Part shown: in pieces, positions 13,613-20,346 of the stretch
Layout of the letters: every line of letters begins with the position of its first letter
Numbering within the stretch: position 1 is the stretch's first letter
Virus record (IMG/VR): IMGVR_UViG_3300009428_000085
Coordinates: 1-21,965 of that record
Source: a virus
Reading direction: 5' to 3' (one strand)
Length of the DNA: 21,965 bases
Notes under the pieces: generated by a model
The model's database searches: none
The model's input: the letters and a program-made list of their open reading frames with translations, nothing else
What the model was told of the DNA's origin: nothing
Translations under genes and position numbers: made by a program

Positions 13613-14971
13613 ATGGCTACTTTAAAAGCAAGATCAGACCTCATTGTCGGTACTAATTTGATTATTGACGAGTCGGCCCGTACTTACGAATTTATCGATG
13701 GTGCAGCAGGCTTAAATGAAAAAGACGGCGTAACTATACAGGCTTTGTACGGTAAGTTTGTCGACTTGTGGGCTACTGAGGCATATCAAGATAGCCCGTT
13801 TCCCATGAACGCCATTGACGCGTTATCGGGACAGTTTTTCTTTGGTATAGACGCAGGCGGCAACGCCAATGGATGGGGGCCAAAGAATGACGCAACTAGA
13901 GCGATGCAGAGGGATGGTGGCTGGAACGAATACAATAGAGCAGGGGCTTTAACTCGACAGCATGCAGGTATGGGTGGCTTGGGATTAGTTAACGACGGTT
14001 CTCAATTATATTACCAGCTTGACCCTAGCGACCCGCCAACAAACTTTACTTTTACAGATCAGTGTAATGAGGGTATTCAAGTTTTTGGTGATGCCGATAA
14101 TGGTGATTTTGACAAGCGCACTTTCTTCAAAGGCTTTGTGCGTGAGCAGGGTAAAAAATTCAAAGATTCTGTTTTGGCAGACACAGGTAAAACAGCTACT
14201 GGCGCGTTTATTGTTAACCTGCTGCTATCTAATGAAGATGATTTAAAAATATCTGACCTAGACGACCAAATGAACAGCTACCCGTATGACGGAATTACAG
14301 TCGAATATTTTACAACCGACCAAAGTCGATTAATAGGTGGTAGTAACTTTAACTACCGAAAAATAATAAGTAATACCAATGGAGCGCCGTTAGAAAAAGT
14401 GTACACAAAGTGCCAATATCTGTTACGTCAATCGAGTGACATTGACAGCGGCTCAGGCAGTGTAATTGGCCAGACGGCTGATGTGCTTTGCTCGTTTGTT
14501 GGCGATACACTAAACACAGCCACGGGTGTTTTCATTGATGACGTAGCACCAGAAGACTCAAACCGCATTACCTTTGCTGATACAGGTGGCACTGCAAGGG
14601 CGAACCCATTTGAGGCCGCTGGTAAATTAACGTTTAACCCAGTCATGGTTCAACTAGGTTCTAGTTACCGTTTGATGTATACTTCCCCTGACGGTGCTAA
14701 CAACGATTATGCAGAGGACGGTAACGGAGTAGTCACTGTTAATGACGCTTCTGGAAACCCTATTACTGGTGTTATTGATGCCCTTGAAATTCCATTTACC
14801 TTCGATTATGACAACGACTCAGTTGCCGCATCTGCTGGTACGGATAAAGCAGTAACCCTAATCGGAATTGCTCCAAACTTCTCTAAGTTTGCTGTAGCGG
14901 TCGGGACGTTAACGCAGTCTAAAGTTATCACTATTGGACTTGTTGCAGAAACAGATCGCGCCTACTTGTAA
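13613..14971 (+). CDS. Tail-module structural protein of unknown role
   Basis: 452 residues, AAAGGA upstream. It starts M-A-T-L-K-A-R-S-D-L-I-V-G-T-N-L-I-I-D-E-S-A-R-T-Y, then K-D-G-V-T-I-Q-A-L-Y-G-K-F-V-D-L-W and Y-Q-D-S-P-F-P-M-N-A-I-D-A-L-S-G-Q-F. I recall this block from phage proteins annotated only as structural or putative tail fibre. The protein is Asp/Gly/Asn-rich, mostly beta and lacks membrane segments or catalytic motifs. It is flanked by the 58-residue protein and by a protein of the 'WRIRPQEAD' type; the four genes look like one functional module. A virion surface role is inferred from context. Confidence 0.6.
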   Translation: MATLKARSDLIVGTNLIIDESARTYEFIDGAAGLNEKDGVTIQALYGKFVDLWATEAYQDSPFPMNAIDALSGQFFFGIDAGGNANGWGPKNDATRAMQRDGGWNEYNRAGALTRQHAGMGGLGLVNDGSQLYYQLDPSDPPTNFTFTDQCNEGIQVFGDADNGDFDKRTFFKGFVREQGKKFKDSVLADTGKTATGAFIVNLLLSNEDDLKISDLDDQMNSYPYDGITVEYFTTDQSRLIGGSNFNYRKIISNTNGAPLEKVYTKCQYLLRQSSDIDSGSGSVIGQTADVLCSFVGDTLNTATGVFIDDVAPEDSNRITFADTGGTARANPFEAAGKLTFNPVMVQLGSSYRLMYTSPDGANNDYAEDGNGVVTVNDASGNPITGVIDALEIPFTFDYDNDSVAASAGTDKAVTLIGIAPNFSKFAVAVGTLTQSKVITIGLVAETDRAYL

Positions 14972-14980
14972 GGATTGATA

Positions 14981-15406
14981 ATGGCTATTCAATTTTACCC
15001 AACCGAAAGAATAATACAGCTTGATTCGTTTAATGTTTCGGGCCGTCAGATATGGACGGCTATGGTTGATTGGTCAGTTCTCGACGATAACCTCAAATAT
15101 GGGGTAGGGATGACGCAGTTGGGCGGTTCAGCTCCAATTGCGTTGTATCTGTTCTTACAGCGAGGCTGGCGAATTAGGCCACAAGAAGCTGATGGAGTGA
15201 CGACCATTAGCGGATACGTCTATACGCAAGAAGGAGATACTCCAATGGCAGAAACACTCGGTAGGTGGCATAGGCAAACTAATATGGAAACGCCTGTACA
15301 AGCCGTTTTAGTTGAGTCTGCAGGGCTAACGCAAGCGCAAGAAGCCAAGTTAGATAAAATTACTGGTATCGAATCAAACACCAATCTAATACCTGCATTG
15401 ATATAA
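14981..15406 (+). CDS. Tail-module protein with WRIRPQEAD motif
   Basis: 141 residues from ATG 14981, chosen because AAGGA at 14970-14974 is six bases upstream; a TTG at 14975 is in frame but overlaps the SD spacing. The sequence has I-W-T-A-M-V-D-W-S-V-L-D-D-N-L-K-Y, A-L-Y-L-F-L-Q-R-G-W-R-I-R-P-Q-E-A-D and a beta C-terminal part ending Q-E-A-K-L-D-K-I-T-G-I-E-S-N-T. I recall the 'GWRIRPQEADHtl.v' pattern from phage tail-associated proteins without assigned function. It probably works with the two larger proteins before it. The C-terminal Q-A-Q-E-A-K-L-D-K-I looks like a short helix that could pack against a partner. Confidence 0.6.
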   Translation: MAIQFYPTERIIQLDSFNVSGRQIWTAMVDWSVLDDNLKYGVGMTQLGGSAPIALYLFLQRGWRIRPQEADGVTTISGYVYTQEGDTPMAETLGRWHRQTNMETPVQAVLVESAGLTQAQEAKLDKITGIESNTNLIPALI

Positions 15407-15416
15407 GGATATACAA

Positions 15417-15671
15417 GTGACAGACAAGTTAAATTATCAAGTTGACCAGCTTGAGTTAAAGGTACGTCAATTGCACTCAGAACTTGATGCGCTAAATGAT
15501 GAGTTTAGAACAGTTGAGAAGGACTTGCTTACAGTAAAGGGTGAGGCTTCAGCGGTAGGTAGCACTGTTGACAAAATAGTAGAAACGCGAGGATGGGTGT
15601 TTAAAGCAATAGCTTCATTGTTTATTGCTGCCATCGTATCGTGGGTTATTGGAGGCGGTCTTGACAGTTAA
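15417..15671 (+). CDS. Coiled-coil membrane protein, holin-like (XhlA-type plan)
   Basis: 84 residues, GTG start with AAGGAT upstream. Residues ~6-42 form a heptad-patterned coiled coil (Q-V-D-Q-L-E-L-K-V-R-Q-L-H-S-E-L). Then a short linker, E-T-R-G-W-V-F-K, and a C-terminal membrane span at ~61-80 (A-I-A-S-L-F-I-A-A-I-V-S-W-V-I-G-G-G). This plan, an N-terminal coiled coil with a C-terminal single span, matches XhlA/hemolysin-type holin accessory proteins and many small phage membrane proteins. With the lysozyme 11 kb away the lysis role is an inference. The next gene's TTG start lies inside its 3' end. Confidence 0.6.
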   Translation: MTDKLNYQVDQLELKVRQLHSELDALNDEFRTVEKDLLTVKGEASAVGSTVDKIVETRGWVFKAIASLFIAAIVSWVIGGGLDS

Positions 15672-16107
15672 ACGGAAGTCTGCTAAACGCTATTTAATAG
15701 AAGCGTTAGCAATGCTAGCAATAGGCTCTGTTGCTTTTTTAGCGATTAAGCTTTTTACGCCAAAACCTCCTTACCATAGCGTAACCCGTGTAAACATTGC
15801 ACCTAAGCACAATGACCTTTACATAACCGCTCTTTACGTTGAAGGTACTTGCACATTTAGGACTCTATCGGTTTACGGGGGATTAGATGGAAGAGAAGCA
15901 CCCTTGAAGTGGAAGACACTAGACGGTTATGACAACTTCGATATGGATAGAAAAGCAGGCAAAAGACACTTAGCTCTAAAGGTGGAGTGGAATAAAATTA
16001 GGTACGACACTATCACTGTCGTTACAGAACATTTTTGCCCTTATGGCATTGTTCAAAAAACCTTCTTGTCTGAAGATCTAAATCAGTTTGTCTTTTATAA
16101 CCCATGA
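15661..16107 (+). CDS. Membrane-anchored protein with beta-rich outer domain
   Basis: 148 residues. TTG at 15661 is preferred to the upstream in-frame TTG at 15625, because GGAGG at 15651-15655 lies five bases before it and the overlap with the previous gene shrinks to 11 bp. After a basic start (V-K-R-K-S-A-K-R) there is one membrane span at ~11-32, then a soluble beta-rich domain of ~115 residues with two cysteines (V-E-G-T-C-T-F and E-H-F-C-P-Y-G), which could form a disulphide outside the cytoplasm. N-in, C-out topology is expected. It could be a spanin-like or envelope-associated protein paired with the holin-like neighbour. No family is recognised. Confidence 0.56.
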   Translation: MTVKRKSAKRYLIEALAMLAIGSVAFLAIKLFTPKPPYHSVTRVNIAPKHNDLYITALYVEGTCTFRTLSVYGGLDGREAPLKWKTLDGYDNFDMDRKAGKRHLALKVEWNKIRYDTITVVTEHFCPYGIVQKTFLSEDLNQFVFYNP

Positions 16108-16460
16108 ATGAACTAGAACGCTGCAAAGGTTGGATAGAATCGGCATTAGAGTATGGCGGTGGCACTCATTTATATGAGGATATTGTAAAGTCTATTCTGG
16201 CTGGTGAGATGCAGCTATGGCCTGCTAAGGATTCCTGCCTAGTAACAGAGATAACGGTCTACCCACAGAAAAAGGTTCTGCATGTATTTTTAGGTGGTGG
16301 TGATTTAGAAGAGATTTTAGGTATGCACCCTAGTGTGGTACAATGGGCTATTAGCCAAGGGTGTGAAAGCCTTACCATGACAGGCCGTAAAGGTTGGGTT
16401 AAAGCATTAAAAAATGATGGTTGGCAAGCCCAGCTAGTGTTATTAGAGAAGAGGTTTTAA
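16104..16460 (+). CDS. GNAT-like phage protein
   Basis: 118 residues in an ATGA overlap with the previous gene. The pattern is C-K-G-W-I-E-S-A-L-E-Y-G-G-G-T-H, then the strands E-I-T-V-Y-P-Q-K-K-V-L-H-V-F-L-G-G-G-D-L-E-E-I, then W-A-I-S-Q-G-C-E-S-L-T-M-T-G-R-K-G-W, and finally W-Q-A-Q-L-V-L-L-E-K. This is a widespread small phage protein, and the order of strands and the A-x-x-x-G-C-x-x-L-x-x-x-G-R-x-G-W segment resemble the C-terminal half of GNAT acetyltransferases. The acetyl-CoA loop (R/Q-x-x-G-x-A) is not clear, so activity is doubtful; a structural use of the fold is possible. It stands between membrane proteins and ejection-type proteins. Confidence 0.58.
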   Translation: MNELERCKGWIESALEYGGGTHLYEDIVKSILAGEMQLWPAKDSCLVTEITVYPQKKVLHVFLGGGDLEEILGMHPSVVQWAISQGCESLTMTGRKGWVKALKNDGWQAQLVLLEKRF

Positions 16461-16461
16461 A

Positions 16462-18306
16462 ATGTCCAAAGGCGGCTCAAGTTCACAGACTACTGAGATC
16501 CCAGCATGGTTAGAAAATGCTGCTATTCAGAACATAAACAAAGCAAATGATGTATCTAAGATTGGGTATACGCCTTATTACGGGCCAGACGTTGCCGCGC
16601 TATCACCTATGCAGCAGCAAAGTATGCAGTCTACTGGCAATGCAGCTAGCGCCTTTGGTTTAGCCCCTCAAGGCTTTAATGCGATGGCAGGAATGCCACA
16701 GGCCCAGACATTTGCAAACGGCATGCAAGGCTATTCTAGCGCCCCACTTTATCAAGAGTCTGTTGACCAATTCCAAGCTAATCGCCCTGCTCAGTTCCAA
16801 GCTATGGCTGATATGTTTATAGATCCGTTTACTGGCGCCCCAGCTAAAAACAACTATGCGGCTAGCCCAGAGCAAGTGCAGCAGATGTTTAGTAATGTCG
16901 GTGGTGGCAATGGTGGTGGTATTCCTCCTACTGGTGGTGGCGGTAATAGTAGCGGTAATAACGATGGTGATTATTTTGGCGTTAACAGCCAGTACAATCC
17001 ATACGACTATAGCACCCCAACAGAAGACATTAGCGGTGATGGCGTTGTTGATTATAAAGATATGAGTTTTGGTGAGGCAGGACGTAGACCAATAGGTTTT
17101 GGTGAGAATGTTGGAAACTTTATTGAAAGCATTACACCTATTGGGGCTATCAAACAGGCTGTTGATTATGGTCAAGGGTTAGCAGATGGTTTTACCCCAA
17201 GCCCTAGTAATGGCTTACTGTCACAAACTAGCGGCCCATCTATGACTCAGGCAGAAGCTGTAAATCAAATGAATCAGGCTTCTGATAAGTATGAAGCACA
17301 AAAACTTGCAGATCAGTATGCTTTGTATGGTGCTGGTCAAAATTTTACAGAAGCTAATACTCCTACTAAGCAGGTGGAGACTTTAGCACCAAATCAAGTT
17401 CCAGACTTTTACTTTCCAATGGGCGTGGAAGAAGATTTTAGCCAAGTCGCTCAAACTACTCCTTATGATGCTCCACAGATTAGTAGCCCTGTTAGTAATC
17501 CTGTAATGGAGTCTCAAACCCCAGTTATAAAAGGTTTGCTTGCAGATCAGTTAACTAGCGAGTACGACCTACAGACAGGCTTACAGGATGAACTAGCTCA
17601 AGACGCTAAAGATGCTGCAGATAAAGCCCTTAAAGCAAAGCAAGCTAAGGATGCAGTTCTGGCTAAAGCAAAGGCTAAGAAGATAGCTGATGATAAAGCT
17701 GCTTATGACGCGAAGCAGGCTAAAGCAGCAAAAATAGCTAAAGCAGCAGAAGATAGACAAAAAGATAAGGCCACTACTGGCGGTAAGAGTTCTGGAACGG
17801 TGGGCGATAAAGCTGGCAATGTTATCAAAGACAGTTCTGGTAATGCCGTTAAGTTTGGTAAGAAAAAGAAAGTTAAGCCAAAGAAAATAGTAGAGAATAG
17901 CGGTAAAGGTGGTGGCGGTGGTGGCGGTGGTGGTGGCGGTGGTGATGGTGGATCTGCTGGTTCTAGCGGTGGTGGCACTTACTGCTGTACCAAGATGCGA
18001 GATAACGGCAATTGGACTTCTAACAGGCGCGTATACAAGATGCACAAGTGGCATTTTGAGCAGCCTCAATGGTGGCGTGATGGGTATGACGTTTGGGGTA
18101 AGGTTATTGCCGACAACCTATTGAATAAAGATGGTGAGTTTTCAGCTTCGGTAATGAACGACTTTTATGAGAACCGCGTTAATGGTGGTAAACTTAACCC
18201 TAAAGCAGCACTTGCACATGCTGTTATGTACCCACCTATATTTATGATTGGAATGGTTGCTAAGGTAACTGGCAAGCACATTACTAAAGTAACTATTACA
18301 AGTTAA
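16462..18306 (+). CDS. Internal virion/ejection-type protein with EF-hand-like loop and poly-Gly hinge
   Basis: 614 residues. The N-terminal ~145 residues follow a known pattern of short-tailed phage internal proteins: G-Y-T-P-Y-Y-G-P-D-V-A-A-L-S-P-M-Q, A-S-A-F-G-L-A-P-Q, then F-I-D-P-F-T-G-A-P. A Gly/Asn-rich linker follows (~147-168). At 189-200 the segment D-I-S-G-D-G-V-V-D-Y-K-D fits the EF-hand/dockerin calcium loop (acidic or polar at 1, 3, 5, 9 and 12, Gly at 6). Residues ~380-435 are a long Lys/Ala helix. After twelve glycines at 483-494 comes a compact Trp-rich C-terminal domain: Y-C-C-T-K-M-R-D-N-G-N-W, then V-Y-K-M-H-K-W-H and W-W-R-D-G-Y-D-V-W-G-K. I recall this domain ending other phage proteins. 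It is likely ejected with DNA or packaged near the portal. Confidence 0.7.
   Translation: MSKGGSSSQTTEIPAWLENAAIQNINKANDVSKIGYTPYYGPDVAALSPMQQQSMQSTGNAASAFGLAPQGFNAMAGMPQAQTFANGMQGYSSAPLYQESVDQFQANRPAQFQAMADMFIDPFTGAPAKNNYAASPEQVQQMFSNVGGGNGGGIPPTGGGGNSSGNNDGDYFGVNSQYNPYDYSTPTEDISGDGVVDYKDMSFGEAGRRPIGFGENVGNFIESITPIGAIKQAVDYGQGLADGFTPSPSNGLLSQTSGPSMTQAEAVNQMNQASDKYEAQKLADQYALYGAGQNFTEANTPTKQVETLAPNQVPDFYFPMGVEEDFSQVAQTTPYDAPQISSPVSNPVMESQTPVIKGLLADQLTSEYDLQTGLQDELAQDAKDAADKALKAKQAKDAVLAKAKAKKIADDKAAYDAKQAKAAKIAKAAEDRQKDKATTGGKSSGTVGDKAGNVIKDSSGNAVKFGKKKKVKPKKIVENSGKGGGGGGGGGGGGDGGSAGSSGGGTYCCTKMRDNGNWTSNRRVYKMHKWHFEQPQWWRDGYDVWGKVIADNLLNKDGEFSASVMNDFYENRVNGGKLNPKAALAHAVMYPPIFMIGMVAKVTGKHITKVTITS
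17026..17061 (+). other. Dockerin/EF-hand-like calcium-loop coding segment
   Basis: Codons for residues 189-200 of the 16462 protein read D-I-S-G-D-G-V-V-D-Y-K-D. Position 1 Asp, 3 Ser, 5 Asp, 6 Gly, 8 hydrophobic, 9 Asp and 12 Asp match the canonical 12-residue loop, close to the dockerin consensus D-x-N-x-D-G-x-V-x-x-x-D. Only one loop is seen, without the second dockerin repeat. Confidence 0.5.
17908..17943 (+). repeat. 36-bp GGT/GGC tract coding twelve glycines
   Basis: Twelve Gly codons in a row, alternating GGT and GGC in short runs, then GAT and two more GGT/GGA. It separates a Lys/Ala-rich helix from the Cys-Cys/Trp-rich C-terminal domain and would act as a flexible hinge. Such a tract can change length by slipped-strand replication in steps of three bases without breaking the frame. 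Confidence 0.75.
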
Positions 18307-18317
18307 GGAATAAGATT

Positions 18318-19256
18318 ATGGCAGCACCAGCAGGCGGAAACACACAAGTAACCCCAAGAGGTGGTTTTAGAAATCCTATATCTGAGGAGCATCCTTTTGT
18401 GCCACATGGTGGGGTAGCCCCTAGAGGTGGGAAAGCTATAGACCCAAGAACCTTACCGCCTATGGCTAGTGAAACTAGCATGAGTAATATGCGACGTACA
18501 AATCCAGATCCTGCTGGCCTTAACGTCAACCAAGCAGCAGCGCAACAGATGCAACAGCCTCAAGGCTTTAACGTCAACCAAGCAGCAGCGCAAGGTATTC
18601 AACAGGCACAACAGGGCGCATCTAATGAGATGGGTTATCGACCTATGGCTATTGGCGCACCTAGCCAAGCTAACTTGCAGCAGTACACTAACCCGTATGA
18701 GTCTCAAGTAGTGCAGCAGTCTCTAGGTGATCTAGAGCGTAGTCGCTTAATGACTCAGAACGCAGGTGACGCACAAGCAGGTGCGGCTAATGCCTTTGGT
18801 GGTTCACGGCATGGTATTGCAGCAGCAGAGACTAATCGCGGATTTGCAGATCAGGCAGCACGTACAGCTTCAGGACTGCGAATGGGCGGCTATCAGAACG
18901 CGCAGGACATGGCTAGACAAGCTAGCATGGCTAATCAGCAGGCAGGATTTCAAGGCTCTCAACAGCGTCTAAATGCAGGCTCACAGCTTGGTAACTTGTC
19001 TAACTTAGGCTTTGGCATGGGCCAGACAATTCAAGGTAATATGGATCAGCAGGGCTTGCAGCAGCAGGCAATGAACCAACAGCTAATTAATGACGCTAAG
19101 GGCCAATACGCTGGATATACAAACGCACCAGCTAATAGCTTGCAGTATTTATTGCAGGCAGTAGGGCAGGCTCCAGCAGTAGGAAGCGTTACCAAGTCTA
19201 ATGAAATGGGCTTGATGGATTATTTAAAATTGGGTTCTGGTATTAAGGCATTTTAA
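18318..19256 (+). CDS. Gln/Ala-rich ejection-type protein
   Basis: 312 residues with AAGGA upstream. The N-terminal third is Pro/Gly-rich and holds two 16-residue Gln/Asn/Ala repeats (67-98). From ~120 on it follows a family found in short-tailed phages: Y-T-N-P-Y-E-S-Q-V-V-Q-Q-S-L-G-D-L-E-R-S-R, then G-A-A-N-A-F-G-G-S-R-H-G-I-A-A-A-E-T-N-R, then a long Gln/Ala helical region. The C-terminus has a block A-P-A-N-S-L-Q-Y-L-L-Q-A-V-G-Q and ends L-K-L-G-S-G-I-K-A-F. It is probably an internal virion protein ejected ahead of or with DNA. It lies between two other candidates of that class, as in P22-like gene orders where ejection proteins cluster. Confidence 0.68.
   Translation: MAAPAGGNTQVTPRGGFRNPISEEHPFVPHGGVAPRGGKAIDPRTLPPMASETSMSNMRRTNPDPAGLNVNQAAAQQMQQPQGFNVNQAAAQGIQQAQQGASNEMGYRPMAIGAPSQANLQQYTNPYESQVVQQSLGDLERSRLMTQNAGDAQAGAANAFGGSRHGIAAAETNRGFADQAARTASGLRMGGYQNAQDMARQASMANQQAGFQGSQQRLNAGSQLGNLSNLGFGMGQTIQGNMDQQGLQQQAMNQQLINDAKGQYAGYTNAPANSLQYLLQAVGQAPAVGSVTKSNEMGLMDYLKLGSGIKAF
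18516..18611 (+). repeat. Two tandem 48-bp repeats (16 residues each)
   Basis: GLNVNQAAAQQMQQPQ is followed directly by GFNVNQAAAQGIQQAQ. A 25-base DNA core (18521-18545 and 18569-18593, beginning TAACGTCAACC) is identical between the copies, so the duplication is recent or kept by gene conversion. Confidence 0.8.
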
Positions 19257-19266
19257 GGGGTGTATG

Positions 19267-20346
19267 ATGGGCATTTTAGATTCAATTATGACTCCAATTA
19301 GCGAGGCAAAAGATCCACTAGCAGAGCGTGAGAAGTGGCTTCAAATGAGTCAACTTTTTAATAGCTTCACAATGAATCCTAATGCTAGTCAGGGATATTA
19401 TGATAGCCAACAGAAGGGTATTGACCGTAAACGCGAGTCGATTGCTTTAAGGTCTGGCAATAAGTTAGAGGCTGAGAAGTTAAAGCGTCACACTGCTCAA
19501 GCACTGCAGATATTAGGGGATAAGTACCCTGATATTTCAAAAGACTTGCTTAGTGGGTTTTTAACGCCTCAAGCTGCTGTTACCGAAGCGAGAAACAGAG
19601 GTAAAGGAAAGTTTAAGACAATTACAGGCAGTTCTGCTGAAGCTATGGGACTAGACCCTAATAAGGTTTATAAACTAAATGTGGACACTCAAGAGTTGTC
19701 GGGTATAGGTGGGGGAGGTACTAATATAGATATTAATACTAGCTCTGAGATGGGTACTATACCAACAGGATATGAAGTTTATACAACTGATTCAGGTGCT
19801 AGGGCTTTACGCCCAATACAGGGAGGCCCAGCAGCAGACAAAATAGCAGAGCTTGAAGGTAAGGATGTTGAGGCGCAAGGAACTACAGCAAGAACTGGCG
19901 GTATTGTTTTACAAGACATTGGCAGGCTTAGAAAATTATTATCAAACCAAACTATGGTAAACCCTGTAACAGGCCCGACAGGTAGTTTAGCTGGTAATGT
20001 TCCTGCATCATCTAGGTCTGACGCAGAAACTTTAGCTAACACTATAAAAGGCAACATTGGTTTTGATCGTCTTCAACAAATGCGCAATGAAAGCCCAACA
20101 GGCGGTGCTTTAGGTGCTATAAACGCTCAAGAAATGACGCTATTATCTTCGGTACTAGGTAGTCTTGACTTAAATCAAAGTGAAAGCCAACTGCTAGAAA
20201 ACTTAGGAAGGTTAGAGGTAATTTATACTGAGATTATGCGCAAAGCAAACGCTTACCCTAATGCAGGAGGTTCAATGGCACCTGCTGCACCTAGCGCAAA
20301 TTCAATCATTCCTACATGGAACCCAATAACAGGTAAATTTGAATGA
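19267..20346 (+). CDS. Internal virion-type protein of unknown function
   Basis: 359 residues from ATG 19267, preferred because AAGGGG at 19255-19260 is six bases before it; the ATG at 19264 is only three bases from the SD. The N-terminus M-G-I-L-D-S-I-M-T-P resembles M-G-L-L-D-S-Y-M-D-Q of the 4845 protein. Residues ~15-75 are a charged helix (K-D-P-L-A-E-R-E-K-W-L-Q-M-S-Q-L-F-N-S-F). The middle is Gly/Thr-rich with I-T-G-S-S-A-E-A-M-G-L-D-P-N-K-V-Y, a phrase typical of phage proteins of this position. The C-terminal third is helical (I-G-F-D-R-L-Q-Q-M-R, then A-Q-E-M-T-L-L-S-S-V-L-G-S-L-D), ending in a Pro/Ala tail. No enzyme motif. The stop overlaps the next start (ATGA). Part of the ejection-protein cluster by context. 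Confidence 0.65.
   Translation: MGILDSIMTPISEAKDPLAEREKWLQMSQLFNSFTMNPNASQGYYDSQQKGIDRKRESIALRSGNKLEAEKLKRHTAQALQILGDKYPDISKDLLSGFLTPQAAVTEARNRGKGKFKTITGSSAEAMGLDPNKVYKLNVDTQELSGIGGGGTNIDINTSSEMGTIPTGYEVYTTDSGARALRPIQGGPAADKIAELEGKDVEAQGTTARTGGIVLQDIGRLRKLLSNQTMVNPVTGPTGSLAGNVPASSRSDAETLANTIKGNIGFDRLQQMRNESPTGGALGAINAQEMTLLSSVLGSLDLNQSESQLLENLGRLEVIYTEIMRKANAYPNAGGSMAPAAPSANSIIPTWNPITGKFE

Noticed and set aside
16660-17175. 171-codon minus-strand frame
   Set aside because: It lies fully inside the strongly patterned 16462 gene; its low-complexity Thr/Ile run mirrors Gly/Asn codons on the other strand.
17703-17978. Minus-strand frame with a long proline run
   Set aside because: It is the antisense of the GGT/GGC glycine tract of the 16462 gene; no SD or neighbouring minus-strand genes support it.
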